This document shows positions 16,539-26,232 of a stretch of DNA of 64,000 nt, piece after piece. Each line of letters opens with the position of its first letter. Position 1 is the first letter of the stretch. A model generated the notes under the pieces. The model was not told where the DNA came from. It searched no databases and saw nothing but the letters and a program-made list of their open reading frames with translations. Both the position numbers and the translations under genes were made by a program. Origin of the DNA: JABAAI01 sp965261955 (GTDB lineage Bacteria; Spirochaetota; Leptospiria; Leptospirales; Leptonemataceae); NCBI GenBank assembly GCA_965261955.1, contig CBDHEM010000069.1, forward strand, positions 930,001 through 994,000, given 5' to 3'.

Positions 16539-19235
16539 ATGGTGTATCCTTTTGCAGAAATCGAAAAAAAATGGCAATTGTACTGGGAAAAGAATCGTAC
16601 ATTCTGTACTCCAAATGATATAAGTCGTCCTAAATACTATGTTTTAGATATGTTCCCTTATCCTTCCGGGGCTGGACTCCATGTTGGGCATCCGGAAGGC
16701 TATACAGCAACAGACATAATAGCTAGATATAAGCGTATGCAAGGATTCAATGTATTGCATCCCATGGGTTGGGATGCCTTTGGCTTACCAACTGAGCGGC
16801 ATGCGATGGAAACGGATATACATCCAGAAATTATCACAAAAAAAAACATTGATAACTTTCGAAAACAACTCAAATCTTTAGGCTTTTCTTACGACTGGGA
16901 TAGAGAAATTAATACAACTCAAGCTTCATACTATCGTTGGACACAATGGATCTTTCTTGAATTATTTCATTCCTTCTATGATGAAAAGAAGAATAAAGCA
17001 CTCCCTATTACCGATTTACCAATTCCAAAGTCTATCATTCAAGATTTAAAAGGGAAAAGAGATTATATCAATTCTAAACGTTTGGCCTATTTAACAAAAG
17101 CCCCTGTAAATTGGTGTGCAAAACTGAACACAATACTAGCTAACGAGGAAGTGGAAGAGTGGGAATCTAAAGGCTATACTGTTGAGCGTCGTTCTATGTT
17201 GCAATGGATGCTACGCATTACAGCTTATGCACAACGCCTCTTAGATGATTTGAAAAATGTTGACTGGCCAAAAAGCACCATAGAGCTACAAAAAAACTGG
17301 ATCGGACATTCTCAAGGTGCTGAAATATTATTTCCTGTCTGGGGAAAAAAACAAGCAACACAACAAAATATAGAAGCTGAAGGGAAAGCTAAAGGAAAAG
17401 CTGAAGGAGAAAATGAAATTCGAGTCTTTACAACACGGCCGGATACAATTTATGGTGTGACTTATTTAGTGCTGGCACCAGAACACGATTCAGTTGAAAC
17501 GCTAACTGGCCAAAGTCAAAAAAAAGAAGTTAATGACTATATAGAAGAAACTAAGAGACAATCAGAAAGAGAGCGTATAATAAAAAGTGAAAAAGAAACT
17601 AAAACGGGTGTCTTTACTGGTAGTTACGCCTGCCATCCCTTCACAAAAGAAAAAATTCCTATTTGGATTGCTAGCTATGTATTGAAAAGCTATGGTACCG
17701 GAGCTATAATGGCTGTACCAGCTCATGATGAAAGAGATTTCTCCTTTGCACAGGTCTTTGAGCTTCCCATAGCAACAGTTGTTAGGCCTGCTATAAATGT
17801 GAAGGGGCGATCTCAGAGGCAAGATATTGAAAAGCCAACAAATGCTTATACTTCTTATGGTGTAACTATTCAATCAGATTTCCTTACAAATCTTCCAACA
17901 AAACGGGCTATACCCAAATGTATTGAAGAAATTGAAAAAAGAAGGATAGGAAAAGCTCAGATCAGTTATAAACTTAGGGATTGGTTATTCTCTCGCCAAC
18001 GGTATTGGGGTGAACCAATCCCTATTAGTCATGATAACAATGGAGAATATCACCCTACTCCGTTAGCAGAACTACCTTTGAAATTGCCACAAATTCAAGA
18101 ATATAAACCGGCAGCAGATGGCACCTCTCCTTTAGGAACAGCAAAGGAATGGCTTTATCATTCTGGTCCCAACGGAAAGGAATTGAAACGAGAGATAAAT
18201 ACGATGCCCCAGTGGGCCGGTAGTTGCTGGTACTACTTACGCTTTATTGATACAAATAATAATGATGCTTTTTTTTCTCCTGAAAAAGAATCATATTGGA
18301 TGGGAAAGAAGGGCGTAGACCTTTATATAGGTGGAGCAGAGCACGCTGTTTTACATTTACTCTATGCTCGTTTCTGGCACAAGTTTTTATATGATAGAGG
18401 CTATGTTCGGCAGACTGAGCCCTTTCATAGACTTGTTCATCAAGGGATTATACTTGGAGAAGATGGGAATAAAATGTCCAAGTCTTTGGGGAATGTTGTA
18501 AATCCAGACGTCATAATACAGAAAAGTGGTGCAGATTCTCTTCGACTCTTTGAAATGTTTTTAGGCCCACTAGAAAAAAGCAAACCTTGGTCTGAAAGAG
18601 GACTGGGAGGTATCAATCGTTTTCTTATGCGTGTATGGCGGTTTTATGTTTTAGATGAAGAGCCAACGGAAAAAAAACAAATACCAGATAATAATAAAAC
18701 ACCAGAACAAAAAAGGGAAATAGATCCCTCACTTCTAAAAGAACCTCATGCAGAAAGGAAACAAAAAATCGAAAGTCTTATACATAGTACCATTAAAAAA
18801 ATAACAGAAGATATTGAAAAACTGTCATTTAATACGGCTATTTCTTGCTTGATGACTTTTATTAATAAAACGCATCAGGAAAAGCATATAGGCGAGAAGA
18901 ATGCTCATATTTTTGTTCTGCTTCTATCACCTTTTGCTCCTCATCTTTGCGAAGAATTATGGAGCCTCTTAGGAAACTCAACTTCCTTAGCCTATGCCAC
19001 TTGGCCATCTTACGAAACTAAAAAAATCACTTTAGATGAAATAGAAGTTGTCTTTCAAGTGAATGGGAAAGTCCGTGGTAAGAGTGTTGTTCCTGTGGAT
19101 ATAAGTGAAGAAGATCTGGAAAAATTAGCACTACAAAATAAGGGTGTCCAAGATTTTCTCCGGAAAAATATGAAAGAGGTGAATAGAGTTATTATTGTAA
19201 GGAATAAATTAGTCAATTTAGTTTGTTCTGGATAA
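16539..19235 (+). CDS. leuS: Leucyl-tRNA synthetase
   Basis: The 898-residue protein has the class I signature HVGH near residue 48, the KMSKS loop near 647, and the CP1 editing domain with TTRPDTIYG near 301 and GTGAIMAVPAHDERDF near 387. It charges tRNA-Leu and hydrolyses mischarged products. At the start of the CP1 domain (about 282-292) there is an unusual short insertion rich in GKA and EG units, like the tail of the Rpn-like protein in this window. The other conserved parts look complete. The ATG at 16539 gives the usual bacterial start VYPFAEIEKKWQ. Confidence 0.97.
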   Translation: MVYPFAEIEKKWQLYWEKNRTFCTPNDISRPKYYVLDMFPYPSGAGLHVGHPEGYTATDIIARYKRMQGFNVLHPMGWDAFGLPTERHAMETDIHPEIITKKNIDNFRKQLKSLGFSYDWDREINTTQASYYRWTQWIFLELFHSFYDEKKNKALPITDLPIPKSIIQDLKGKRDYINSKRLAYLTKAPVNWCAKLNTILANEEVEEWESKGYTVERRSMLQWMLRITAYAQRLLDDLKNVDWPKSTIELQKNWIGHSQGAEILFPVWGKKQATQQNIEAEGKAKGKAEGENEIRVFTTRPDTIYGVTYLVLAPEHDSVETLTGQSQKKEVNDYIEETKRQSERERIIKSEKETKTGVFTGSYACHPFTKEKIPIWIASYVLKSYGTGAIMAVPAHDERDFSFAQVFELPIATVVRPAINVKGRSQRQDIEKPTNAYTSYGVTIQSDFLTNLPTKRAIPKCIEEIEKRRIGKAQISYKLRDWLFSRQRYWGEPIPISHDNNGEYHPTPLAELPLKLPQIQEYKPAADGTSPLGTAKEWLYHSGPNGKELKREINTMPQWAGSCWYYLRFIDTNNNDAFFSPEKESYWMGKKGVDLYIGGAEHAVLHLLYARFWHKFLYDRGYVRQTEPFHRLVHQGIILGEDGNKMSKSLGNVVNPDVIIQKSGADSLRLFEMFLGPLEKSKPWSERGLGGINRFLMRVWRFYVLDEEPTEKKQIPDNNKTPEQKREIDPSLLKEPHAERKQKIESLIHSTIKKITEDIEKLSFNTAISCLMTFINKTHQEKHIGEKNAHIFVLLLSPFAPHLCEELWSLLGNSTSLAYATWPSYETKKITLDEIEVVFQVNGKVRGKSVVPVDISEEDLEKLALQNKGVQDFLRKNMKEVNRVIIVRNKLVNLVCSG

Positions 19236-19295
19236 TATTTTTATCCTTGTATTTTTGCTTCTTCTGAAACGTTTTTTAATAATATTTATTTAGTT

Positions 19296-20279
19296 ATGCC
19301 TTCTTCTCTTCAAGTATTAACAAGGCATGATTCGAGTTTAATCCAAAAAAGATTTGCCCGTGAAGTGGATGAGGGACTTTCCAGCAAACCAAAGCATATC
19401 TCTTCTGCTCATTTATATAACTCAGAAGGGAGTCGCATATTTCAAGACATCATGGATATGCCAGAGTACTATCTAAGTGATTGTGAAACAGAAATTTTAG
19501 AAACATACAAACATGATATTGCAAATTACCTAGAAAAAGAAACCTTTACGCTTGTTGAACTTGGAGCGGGAAATGCTCGCAAAACCCAGATACTTCTAAA
19601 ATATTTTCAAAAAATAGGACTAGATTTTGAATATACTCCTATAGATATTTCTTATGGAGCAATGGAAGAACTTTTAATCAATATGAGAAAAGGCTTCCCT
19701 AATCTTCCTACAAAGGGTATGGTTTGTGAATATCAAGAGGGTCTAGAAAAACTTACAAATAACAAGAAGCTTAATTTTGTGATTTTTTTAGGCTCTAGTA
19801 TTGGCAATTTTAACGCAGAGAATGCCTCCATTTTTTGCAAAAAAATATACTCTCTACTTTCTCCAGGTGACTATTTTTTCTTAGGCTTTGATAAGGTAAA
19901 AAATCCAAAAATACTCATGCAAGCCTATGATGACCCTTATGGAATTACAAAACGTTTCAACATAAATCTGCTTTCACGTATCAATGAAGAATTAGGAAGC
20001 GATTTTGATCAAAATTTATTTAAACACCATGCCATCTATGATCCTATACAGCAAACAATGAAAAGCTACCTTATTTCTCAAGAAAAACAAAGTTATTTCA
20101 TTCATGAGTTAGATAAAGAATTTCATTTTGAAGCTTGGGAAGCTATTCATATAGAGTACTCTTGGAAATATAGCATAAATGATGTCCAAGCATTAGCAGA
20201 AGAAACTGGCTTTCACCACATAACTACTTTTAGCGATGAACGTAATTATTTTATGAACACACTATGGCGGGTAGATTAG
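19296..20279 (+). CDS. egtD: EgtD-like histidine N-alpha-methyltransferase
   Basis: A 327-residue protein of the Methyltransf_33 family: conserved YYLSDCETEIL near residue 55, SAM-binding LVELGAGNARKT near 88, and FLGSSIGNF near 166. EgtD trimethylates histidine to hercynine, the first step of ergothioneine synthesis. The partner enzyme EgtB is not in the window, so the final product cannot be confirmed; the family also contains methyltransferases with other substrates. It converges on pcnB, with only 11 bp between the stop codons. Confidence 0.8.
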   Translation: MPSSLQVLTRHDSSLIQKRFAREVDEGLSSKPKHISSAHLYNSEGSRIFQDIMDMPEYYLSDCETEILETYKHDIANYLEKETFTLVELGAGNARKTQILLKYFQKIGLDFEYTPIDISYGAMEELLINMRKGFPNLPTKGMVCEYQEGLEKLTNNKKLNFVIFLGSSIGNFNAENASIFCKKIYSLLSPGDYFFLGFDKVKNPKILMQAYDDPYGITKRFNINLLSRINEELGSDFDQNLFKHHAIYDPIQQTMKSYLISQEKQSYFIHELDKEFHFEAWEAIHIEYSWKYSINDVQALAEETGFHHITTFSDERNYFMNTLWRVD

Positions 20280-20290
20280 CCAAAGTCTTC

Positions 20291-21739
20291 CTACTCTCTT
20301 TTTTCCTTAGCAGAACTTTTCAGCGGGATTCTTTTCTTGCTGCCTGTGGTGTTAGTGGGGGAACGAGAATGTCTCTTCTCATTCCTAGAGCGAAAAGACA
20401 TCTCACTACTACTAGATCTGCTATGATGTCTTTTACGACGAATGGGGGCTATCGTTATTGCACGCTTAGGATCAGGTGGTGAAACTCGCGGGCCAATTTC
20501 CCAAAACATAGCTTTTTGTATATTTTCGTCATTATTTTCTGCTAAGGCATATATCTTAAAAAACATAAATGATTCATAAAAAAATTCTTTTTGCCTAAAT
20601 ACATCGGGATGAGAATTTTTTTCTCGCGGATTGCGTAAAAGGCGTGGATAACTAATAAATATTTCAAATAAACGGTCACGATCACGAATAGAAAGCATCA
20701 TTCGTTTTATTACCGGAAATAATTTCTTCCGGATATAATTTGCCTTATTGACTAAATCAGGTTTTATAAAAATTTCGCTCACAATATTGGCTAGAATTAA
20801 GGCCATAAATATAGTGATAGTCAAATCCTCCCTTTCTGCTAAATTCTGATCTGCTATCTGAAGCCGTTTTCCTAGAAGAGAATCTTTCAAAGAAATAAGA
20901 TTTAGGTCCGACGAACTCGAATAAACCTCTGGAAAAATAGCTTTCAGAAGACCTAAATCGTGTAAAACATTAAACACTTGTGCTGTTTTTCCTGTACGAA
21001 AAATTTTAACAAGCTCATCAAACAAACGAGAGCGATTTGCTTTTTGAATCTCATTACGGTGATGTCGAATGGCTGATGCTGTTTTACTAGCTACCTTAAA
21101 TTCTAAAAGGGCAGCAAATTTTGCGGCACGAAGCATACGCACAGGATCTTCTTGAAAAGAAATATCTGGCTTACTGATAGCTTGAATGCATTTTTTTTGA
21201 ATGTCGTCAAAACCACCAACATAATCAATTATACTTTCATTGCGCGTATCAAAATAAAGCCCGTTTATACTAAAATCACGCCGAGTAGCATCCTCTTGAG
21301 GACCACCAAAGCGATTATCACGCCTAATAAGATAATTTCCCCTTTTTTGTTTTTGCAGACGATGTCGTGGCAAACTTCGGAAAGTCGAAACCTCAATTAC
21401 TTTACCATCCCGAAAAATAACGTGCACTATCTTGAATCTTCTCCCTACAGAACGACTATTTGAAAATACTCGACGAACCTGTTCAGGGGTCGCTGATGTA
21501 GCTATATCAAAATCCTTTGGAGATTTTTTTAAAATCATGTCGCGCACACACCCACCCACTAAATAAGAACGATAGCCGTGGCGATTTAGACGATAATTTA
21601 CTTTAAGAGCATCGGGGTCCATTTGCTCTCTACGTAAGCCATGAAACTCACGATAAATGCGTTTACCTTCTGGATAACGAAGCAAATCCTCTACGCCGAC
21701 TGATTTTTTGAATAGAGCACGGAAAAATTTGCCTAACAT
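20291..21739 (-). CDS. pcnB: Poly(A) polymerase / tRNA nucleotidyltransferase family protein
   Basis: The class II nucleotidyltransferase core is complete: YLVGGCVRDMIL, KDFDIAT (metal-binding DxD), RRDFSINGLYFD and the RNA-binding region QEDPVRMLRAAKFAA. The order and the RRFKIVHVIF segment fit PcnB rather than a CCA-adding enzyme. The C-terminal 60 residues are very basic, rich in R, S and K, like the tail of PcnB proteins. The tRNA-Ala gene of this window does not encode CCA, so a CCA-adding enzyme must exist somewhere, and this protein cannot be excluded. An upstream start at 21772 would add 11 residues. It is downstream of hisI on the same strand. Confidence 0.85.
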   Translation of the reverse strand: MLGKFFRALFKKSVGVEDLLRYPEGKRIYREFHGLRREQMDPDALKVNYRLNRHGYRSYLVGGCVRDMILKKSPKDFDIATSATPEQVRRVFSNSRSVGRRFKIVHVIFRDGKVIEVSTFRSLPRHRLQKQKRGNYLIRRDNRFGGPQEDATRRDFSINGLYFDTRNESIIDYVGGFDDIQKKCIQAISKPDISFQEDPVRMLRAAKFAALLEFKVASKTASAIRHHRNEIQKANRSRLFDELVKIFRTGKTAQVFNVLHDLGLLKAIFPEVYSSSSDLNLISLKDSLLGKRLQIADQNLAEREDLTITIFMALILANIVSEIFIKPDLVNKANYIRKKLFPVIKRMMLSIRDRDRLFEIFISYPRLLRNPREKNSHPDVFRQKEFFYESFMFFKIYALAENNDENIQKAMFWEIGPRVSPPDPKRAITIAPIRRKRHHSRSSSSEMSFRSRNEKRHSRSPTNTTGSKKRIPLKSSAKEKRE

Positions 21740-21834
21740 TACGTAGCATCCTCTCCAAAAGCAAGCCTCCAAGCAAGCAAAATAAATACTCTACTATTTA
21801 AAGATAAAATAAATTAAGAATAGCATCTGAATGC

Positions 21835-22299
21835 TTATTTTTTTCTATTCTCAATCTCAGTTTTTTTAAAAAATTCTAATTCAATAAAAGGCTTTTCATT
21901 TCGTTTGATTCGGCGATAGAAGCAAGTGATGCGATTTTGCCCTTTTTCATCTGCCGTATGACAAACGCCTCCTGTCCTCGGAATAACTCGATACAAAAGC
22001 GAATTCTGTTCACAATTCACTAGTGCTTCGACAAGATCTAAATAATCTCCAGACTGACTTCCCTTTATCCATAACTTATTACGAGATGTACTCCAGAAAA
22101 TAGCTTTCTGCTCAAACAAGCTCTGCTCAAAAGCTTCCTGATTTGTATAAGCAAGGAGTAAAACCTCATTGGTGACAGCATTCTGCACAACAACGGGTAC
22201 AATGGCTGTTTCCATATGGAAAAAATTTTTACACTTTGTAAAATCTAAATGAAGTTCTTTACCCTCTTCAATAATAACTTGCTGTTCTTTATTATCCAT
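21835..22299 (-). CDS. Divergent HisI-like phosphoribosyl-AMP cyclohydrolase
   Basis: Family features are visible: VPVVVQNAVTNEVLLLAYTN, FWSTSRNKLWIKGSQSGD, GGVCHT and ITCFYRR. HisI opens the adenine ring of PR-AMP in histidine synthesis. The usual DCDGD metal-binding segment reads NCEQN here, losing two or more acidic ligands, and the spacing between the two zinc cysteines (CHT to CFY) is enlarged by about five residues. No other his genes are near. A start at 22338 is also open but would overlap the upstream gene; 22299 gives a 154-residue product. Catalytic competence is uncertain. Confidence 0.7.
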   Translation of the reverse strand: MDNKEQQVIIEEGKELHLDFTKCKNFFHMETAIVPVVVQNAVTNEVLLLAYTNQEAFEQSLFEQKAIFWSTSRNKLWIKGSQSGDYLDLVEALVNCEQNSLLYRVIPRTGGVCHTADEKGQNRITCFYRRIKRNEKPFIELEFFKKTEIENRKK

Positions 22300-22318
22300 A
22301 CAAAACAAAAAATGACGA

Positions 22319-23296
22319 TTAGTGAACCTCTGTAACAAAAAGTTGCACCATATTTTTCATTAACGTATCTCGATAATAAGACTCAGGATGTTGTCGTAAA
22401 AAATACATAAGCTTATGTACATTTTCTTCAATTTCTCTTTCTAGCTTTTGGCGTAAGTTGCATTTGACAAAAAGTTCCATTAGTTTATCTTTCCCTTTTT
22501 CACTATTTCTTATTTCCACATTTTTTAACAAACCCATCAGTATGCGTCGATTTGTTAGGTTTAGATTTTTATATAAAACAATAATAGGGCGCGTAACTAA
22601 CCCACTTCTGAAGTCTTGATACGCTACCTTACCTGTAACCGCCTTACTTCGAAAGTAATCAAAAAAATCATCTCGTATTTGAAATAAGCGTCCTAAAGAT
22701 TCTCCAAACTCACGATATCTTTTTTGTTCCTTTGTGTCAGGATTTTTTTGATGTGCTACAAGGTAGGCAGCCTCAGTCATACAGCCAAAAAGAACGGCTG
22801 TTTTAGCCCAAATAATTCTTTCATACTTCTTTTCAGAAATTTGAAACTTCTGTTCTTGTTCCATTTGAAGAAGTTCACCTACAGATAACATATGAAGTGA
22901 ATGTGTAAAAAGTGGCAGTAAGCAAGCTGATATCTCTAGAGTATTTAGATGGCGCAAGCTACAAGCAAGCAAATAATCACCTGCCAAAATACTGGTTTTA
23001 TTTCCATAAAGGAAATTCAATGTATGCTCTTTACGTCGAAAATCTGCATTGTCTAGAACATCATCATGTATAAGTGAAGCTCCATGTATTAATTCCCCGA
23101 TGGCTCCCACATCTCGCCACAAGTCACCAGTATAGCCAAGAAGATTCACAATATAATAATGCAAAAGAGAGCGAATACGTTTCCCTCGACTATAAATTAT
23201 ATATCTTTTAACTTTTTTTAAGATAGTCAGTTCATCTCCAATAATAGACTGTAACGAACGATCAATTTGACGAACGATTTGATTTTGATTTTTCAT
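22319..23296 (-). CDS. Polyprenyl diphosphate synthase
   Basis: The 325-residue protein carries the GKRIR substrate motif near residue 38, the first aspartate-rich motif LIHDDVLDNADFRR near 75 and the second, IRDDFFDYF, near 208. This is the trans-prenyltransferase fold that extends allylic diphosphates with isopentenyl diphosphate. Small residues upstream of the first motif (GASLIHDD) favour a medium or long-chain product, such as the quinone side chain, over farnesyl diphosphate, but chain length is inferred. It lies in the minus-strand run with hisI, a GT-C-like protein and purK. Confidence 0.88.
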   Translation of the reverse strand: MKNQNQIVRQIDRSLQSIIGDELTILKKVKRYIIYSRGKRIRSLLHYYIVNLLGYTGDLWRDVGAIGELIHGASLIHDDVLDNADFRRKEHTLNFLYGNKTSILAGDYLLACSLRHLNTLEISACLLPLFTHSLHMLSVGELLQMEQEQKFQISEKKYERIIWAKTAVLFGCMTEAAYLVAHQKNPDTKEQKRYREFGESLGRLFQIRDDFFDYFRSKAVTGKVAYQDFRSGLVTRPIIVLYKNLNLTNRRILMGLLKNVEIRNSEKGKDKLMELFVKCNLRQKLEREIEENVHKLMYFLRQHPESYYRDTLMKNMVQLFVTEVH

Positions 23297-23366
23297 AAGA
23301 TATTCGCAAATAAAATCCTATCCCACAAGTAAGATAGTGACAACTTGATAAAGTAAACAAATATAC

Positions 23367-24839
23367 CTAAATTTTTATACGAAGCTTTGTCAAGCAAAGC
23401 CAAATGACTAAAGATGAGGCAAAAGCAATATAAAATATTTGCATTTGCCAAAGAGAACCACTTCGGAAGAAAATAACTGGTAAATAGAATAAAGGCAATA
23501 TTGTGCTGAGATACAATCCCACTTTCTTTTTCACACCATTTTTCTTTTTTATAGTCTGAAAAGAAATAACTCCTAGCAAAGGAGCCAAGAGCCATAAAAA
23601 ATACCATGGATTCCAAGTACCTTTTATTCCAATAAAAAGAAGAAGCCCTGAATAAAAAAAAGATAAAAATAATCCCTCAGAAATATTTTTTTTCACAAAA
23701 ATCGCTTTTAATCCAGACAGATAGTTTTGACTCCTTTTTATAAAAAAAATTCCAGGTAAAAGACATACAAAGAGTACAGCAACAATGATGATCTGTTCAC
23801 GGTAGAATGAAAAGATTTCTGGTCTTAAATTTTCTGATCTTTCATGAAGAAAAATACGAACCCCCAAAATGGGATTATAAGCAAAAAACCAATTCATAAA
23901 AATGTGCCCTGTTTCCATAAAAGAAAAAAAAGAATCTTTAGAAGGGAACAAAAAAGAATATGCAAATAGAAATTGGGAAAAAATCGCAAAAAAAACACCT
24001 CCCAACCAAAAAATACTCTTCACTAAAAATTTCCCGCCCTGTTTGGATATATAGCGAAAAAGGAAAAAATGTCGGAAACAAACATAGACCGTTAACGAAA
24101 GAGTATACCACCCACCCTCCGGTTTTAAACCAGATAAGAGACCAGTTAAAAAACCAGCTCCACAATACGCAAAAGAAGCTTTCCAACTATAAACTTTAGA
24201 ATGTACATCCGTTTTCAAGTACCGTAAAAATATACCTATTACACCCAAAAGTAAGAAACCTTGAAGATCGGTGTGGTGCGATGCAATAAAAATTAAAAAC
24301 CAAGGAGTTAGACAAATTTCTTGCCACAGAGAGAGCAAACGCTTGTTAGAGAAAGAATAAATGAAGCAAAGTAAGCATAGGCAAAAAAGTATATAAATGA
24401 AACGGAACCCATATTTTTTCGAGATAAAAGCTCCTAGTACGGCTTGGGCTTGGGTTACAGGGAAATAAATACTTCCAAGATCAGGATGATTTGGTTGCTT
24501 CCCATTAAAAATCGAATCTAATTCCATTGGCGGAATCTTATATACATCGATATTTGATAATAAGTAATAGCCATCATGAATATGACGTAAAGCATCATCA
24601 GAAAAATAAAACGAAGTGAAAATAAGAGAGAAAAAAAGAAACGAGAGATAAAAAAAAGATTTCCATTTTTTTATCTCTTGAGAAGAAAAAAGCTCTTCAG
24701 CTTCAAATGTTAAAAAATGCAACACGCAAAGGGAAGTTAGCCCAAGGGAAATTAAAATAGGGAAATGAGATATTTTTTCTGAAAAAAATAAAAAAAGAAA
24801 CGTGATAAAGCAAGCGAAGAAACGAACCCTTCTCTTCAT
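23367..24839 (-). CDS. GT-C-type membrane glycosyltransferase-like protein
   Basis: A 490-residue protein with about a dozen hydrophobic segments. The first large loop contains SDDALRHIHDGYYLL followed by YKIPP, resembling the D-x-R-x-x-x-D-G loop of GT-C polyprenyl-phosphate mannosyltransferases, and there is a GLKPEGGWY segment in the middle. Such enzymes transfer sugars from lipid-linked donors outside the inner membrane. The adjacent polyprenyl synthase gives a plausible link to lipid carriers. Donor and acceptor are unknown. Confidence 0.55.
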   Translation of the reverse strand: MKRRVRFFACFITFLFLFFSEKISHFPILISLGLTSLCVLHFLTFEAEELFSSQEIKKWKSFFYLSFLFFSLIFTSFYFSDDALRHIHDGYYLLSNIDVYKIPPMELDSIFNGKQPNHPDLGSIYFPVTQAQAVLGAFISKKYGFRFIYILFCLCLLCFIYSFSNKRLLSLWQEICLTPWFLIFIASHHTDLQGFLLLGVIGIFLRYLKTDVHSKVYSWKASFAYCGAGFLTGLLSGLKPEGGWYTLSLTVYVCFRHFFLFRYISKQGGKFLVKSIFWLGGVFFAIFSQFLFAYSFLFPSKDSFFSFMETGHIFMNWFFAYNPILGVRIFLHERSENLRPEIFSFYREQIIIVAVLFVCLLPGIFFIKRSQNYLSGLKAIFVKKNISEGLFLSFFYSGLLLFIGIKGTWNPWYFLWLLAPLLGVISFQTIKKKNGVKKKVGLYLSTILPLFYLPVIFFRSGSLWQMQIFYIAFASSLVIWLCLTKLRIKI

Positions 24840-24851
24840 ATCATAAAAAAT

Positions 24852-26012
24852 CTAATCAACTCCACACAATCCTAACTGAATTATTTTCATAACTTGTTTC
24901 ATCTTTTTTCTGATATTTTCTCTATCGCTAGAAAGAATCGTTATATGGCCTAATTTACGAAGAGGGACACTTTGTGTTTTTCCATAAAGATGTAAATACA
25001 CATCAGGTAATTGTAAAACTTCTTGAAGCCCCATATAATGAACTTGTCCTATCCGCTTTGTATTACCAAGAAGATTTATGACGGCAGCATGCTGGAGTGA
25101 ATTTGTAGTGCCTAAAGGGAAATCACAAATTGAGCGCATATGTTGTTCAAATTGCGACACTACAGCCAAGTCAATTGTATGGTGTCCGCTATTATGTGGT
25201 CTTGGTGAAATTTCATTCACAAATAATTCATTTTCAGATGTAAGAAAAAACTCTATAGCTAGAGTACCTACAATACCCAAGGACTCCATCAAATCTTTAC
25301 CAATTTCAAAAATTTTCCCTTCGATTTTAGGAGTGATCTCAGCAGGACTAAGCAAATATTCTAAAACATTAGCTTGAGAATGAAAAACCATTTCTATTGG
25401 AGGATAAACAACAATTTCTCCTTTTTGATTACGCACTGCAATCAATGAGATTTCTTTTATAAAATCAATTTTTCTTTCTACCAAAGATGGTTCTGTAAAA
25501 CCGGAGAGAGTGTCGTCTTTACTCGTTATAATTTTGACTCCGCGACCATCATAGCCACCACAACGCAGTTTTTGTACGGCAGGCATAAATTGTAATTGTG
25601 AAAAAAGATTTTTTCCTTGGATAATGGGCAAAAAGTCGGCTGTAGGAAAAGCATGCTTTCGATAAAACTCTTTTTGTTTAAGTTTATCTTGGACAAGAGT
25701 AATCACTCTAGCAGAAGGGCGAACAAGTACACCTCTTTCTTCTAGATCCCAAAGTGCCTGTGTTGCTACATTCTCCACTTCAATAGTTAAAACATCCAAT
25801 CCTTTTCCAAAACGGAGTACGGTTTCTGGATCTGTAATAGAGCCGATATGGAAGCTTGGTACACAGCCCTGACAGGGAGATAAATCTTTATCTAAAAAGT
25901 GTAAGGACACACCCAAACGTAAGGCAGGGGGTATCAACATACGTCCCAATTGACCACCTCCAAGAACGCCTAGTTTTATTGGAGGAGAGTAAATTTTAAG
26001 AGGTGCTACCAA
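24852..26012 (-). CDS. purK: N5-carboxyaminoimidazole ribonucleotide synthase
   Basis: This 386-residue ATP-grasp protein begins with the PurK signature KLGVLGGGQLGRML, and has DVLTIEVENV near residue 85, LRCGGYDGRGV near 155 and NEISPRPHNSGHHTID near 265. PurK carboxylates aminoimidazole ribonucleotide with ATP and bicarbonate in purine synthesis and works with PurE, which is not in the window. The gene is the first of the minus-strand run down to pcnB. A short palindromic repeat lies upstream at 26101. Confidence 0.95.
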   Translation of the reverse strand: MVAPLKIYSPPIKLGVLGGGQLGRMLIPPALRLGVSLHFLDKDLSPCQGCVPSFHIGSITDPETVLRFGKGLDVLTIEVENVATQALWDLEERGVLVRPSARVITLVQDKLKQKEFYRKHAFPTADFLPIIQGKNLFSQLQFMPAVQKLRCGGYDGRGVKIITSKDDTLSGFTEPSLVERKIDFIKEISLIAVRNQKGEIVVYPPIEMVFHSQANVLEYLLSPAEITPKIEGKIFEIGKDLMESLGIVGTLAIEFFLTSENELFVNEISPRPHNSGHHTIDLAVVSQFEQHMRSICDFPLGTTNSLQHAAVINLLGNTKRIGQVHYMGLQEVLQLPDVYLHLYGKTQSVPLRKLGHITILSSDRENIRKKMKQVMKIIQLGLCGVD

Positions 26013-26100
26013 TTTTTCCTAGAAATCCAGATAGTATTTCCAAATAAAAGTTTCTCTTTCCCTCTGATCATATACCTTATGACTAGTCATTTTACAAGAG

Positions 26101-26209
26101 GAGTCTGTTACATAAAATACGGAAAAGGAAGAAAATATCCGTCCAAAATGCCTCAAATCGGCATTTTACGGCATTTGATTTCGCCTTTCTCACTCTTCGC
26201 AACAGTCCC
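26101..26209. repeat. Small palindromic (MITE-like) repeat with flanking AAGAG
   Basis: The 109-bp segment runs from GAGTCTGTTAC to GCAACAGTCCC (inverted ends matching at 8 of 11) and is flanked on both sides by AAGAG (26096-26100 and 26210-26214), a likely target duplication. Inside, AAAATGCC pairs with GGCATTTT across TCAAATC. It lies between the divergent purK and permease genes. Confidence 0.65.
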
Positions 26210-26232
26210 AAGAGGGATCAATAAAAAAACAA

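Noticed and set aside
23293..23616. Separate minus-strand frame downstream of the GT-C-like gene
   Set aside because: It overlaps the longer GT-C-like frame for most of its length and has no independent features.
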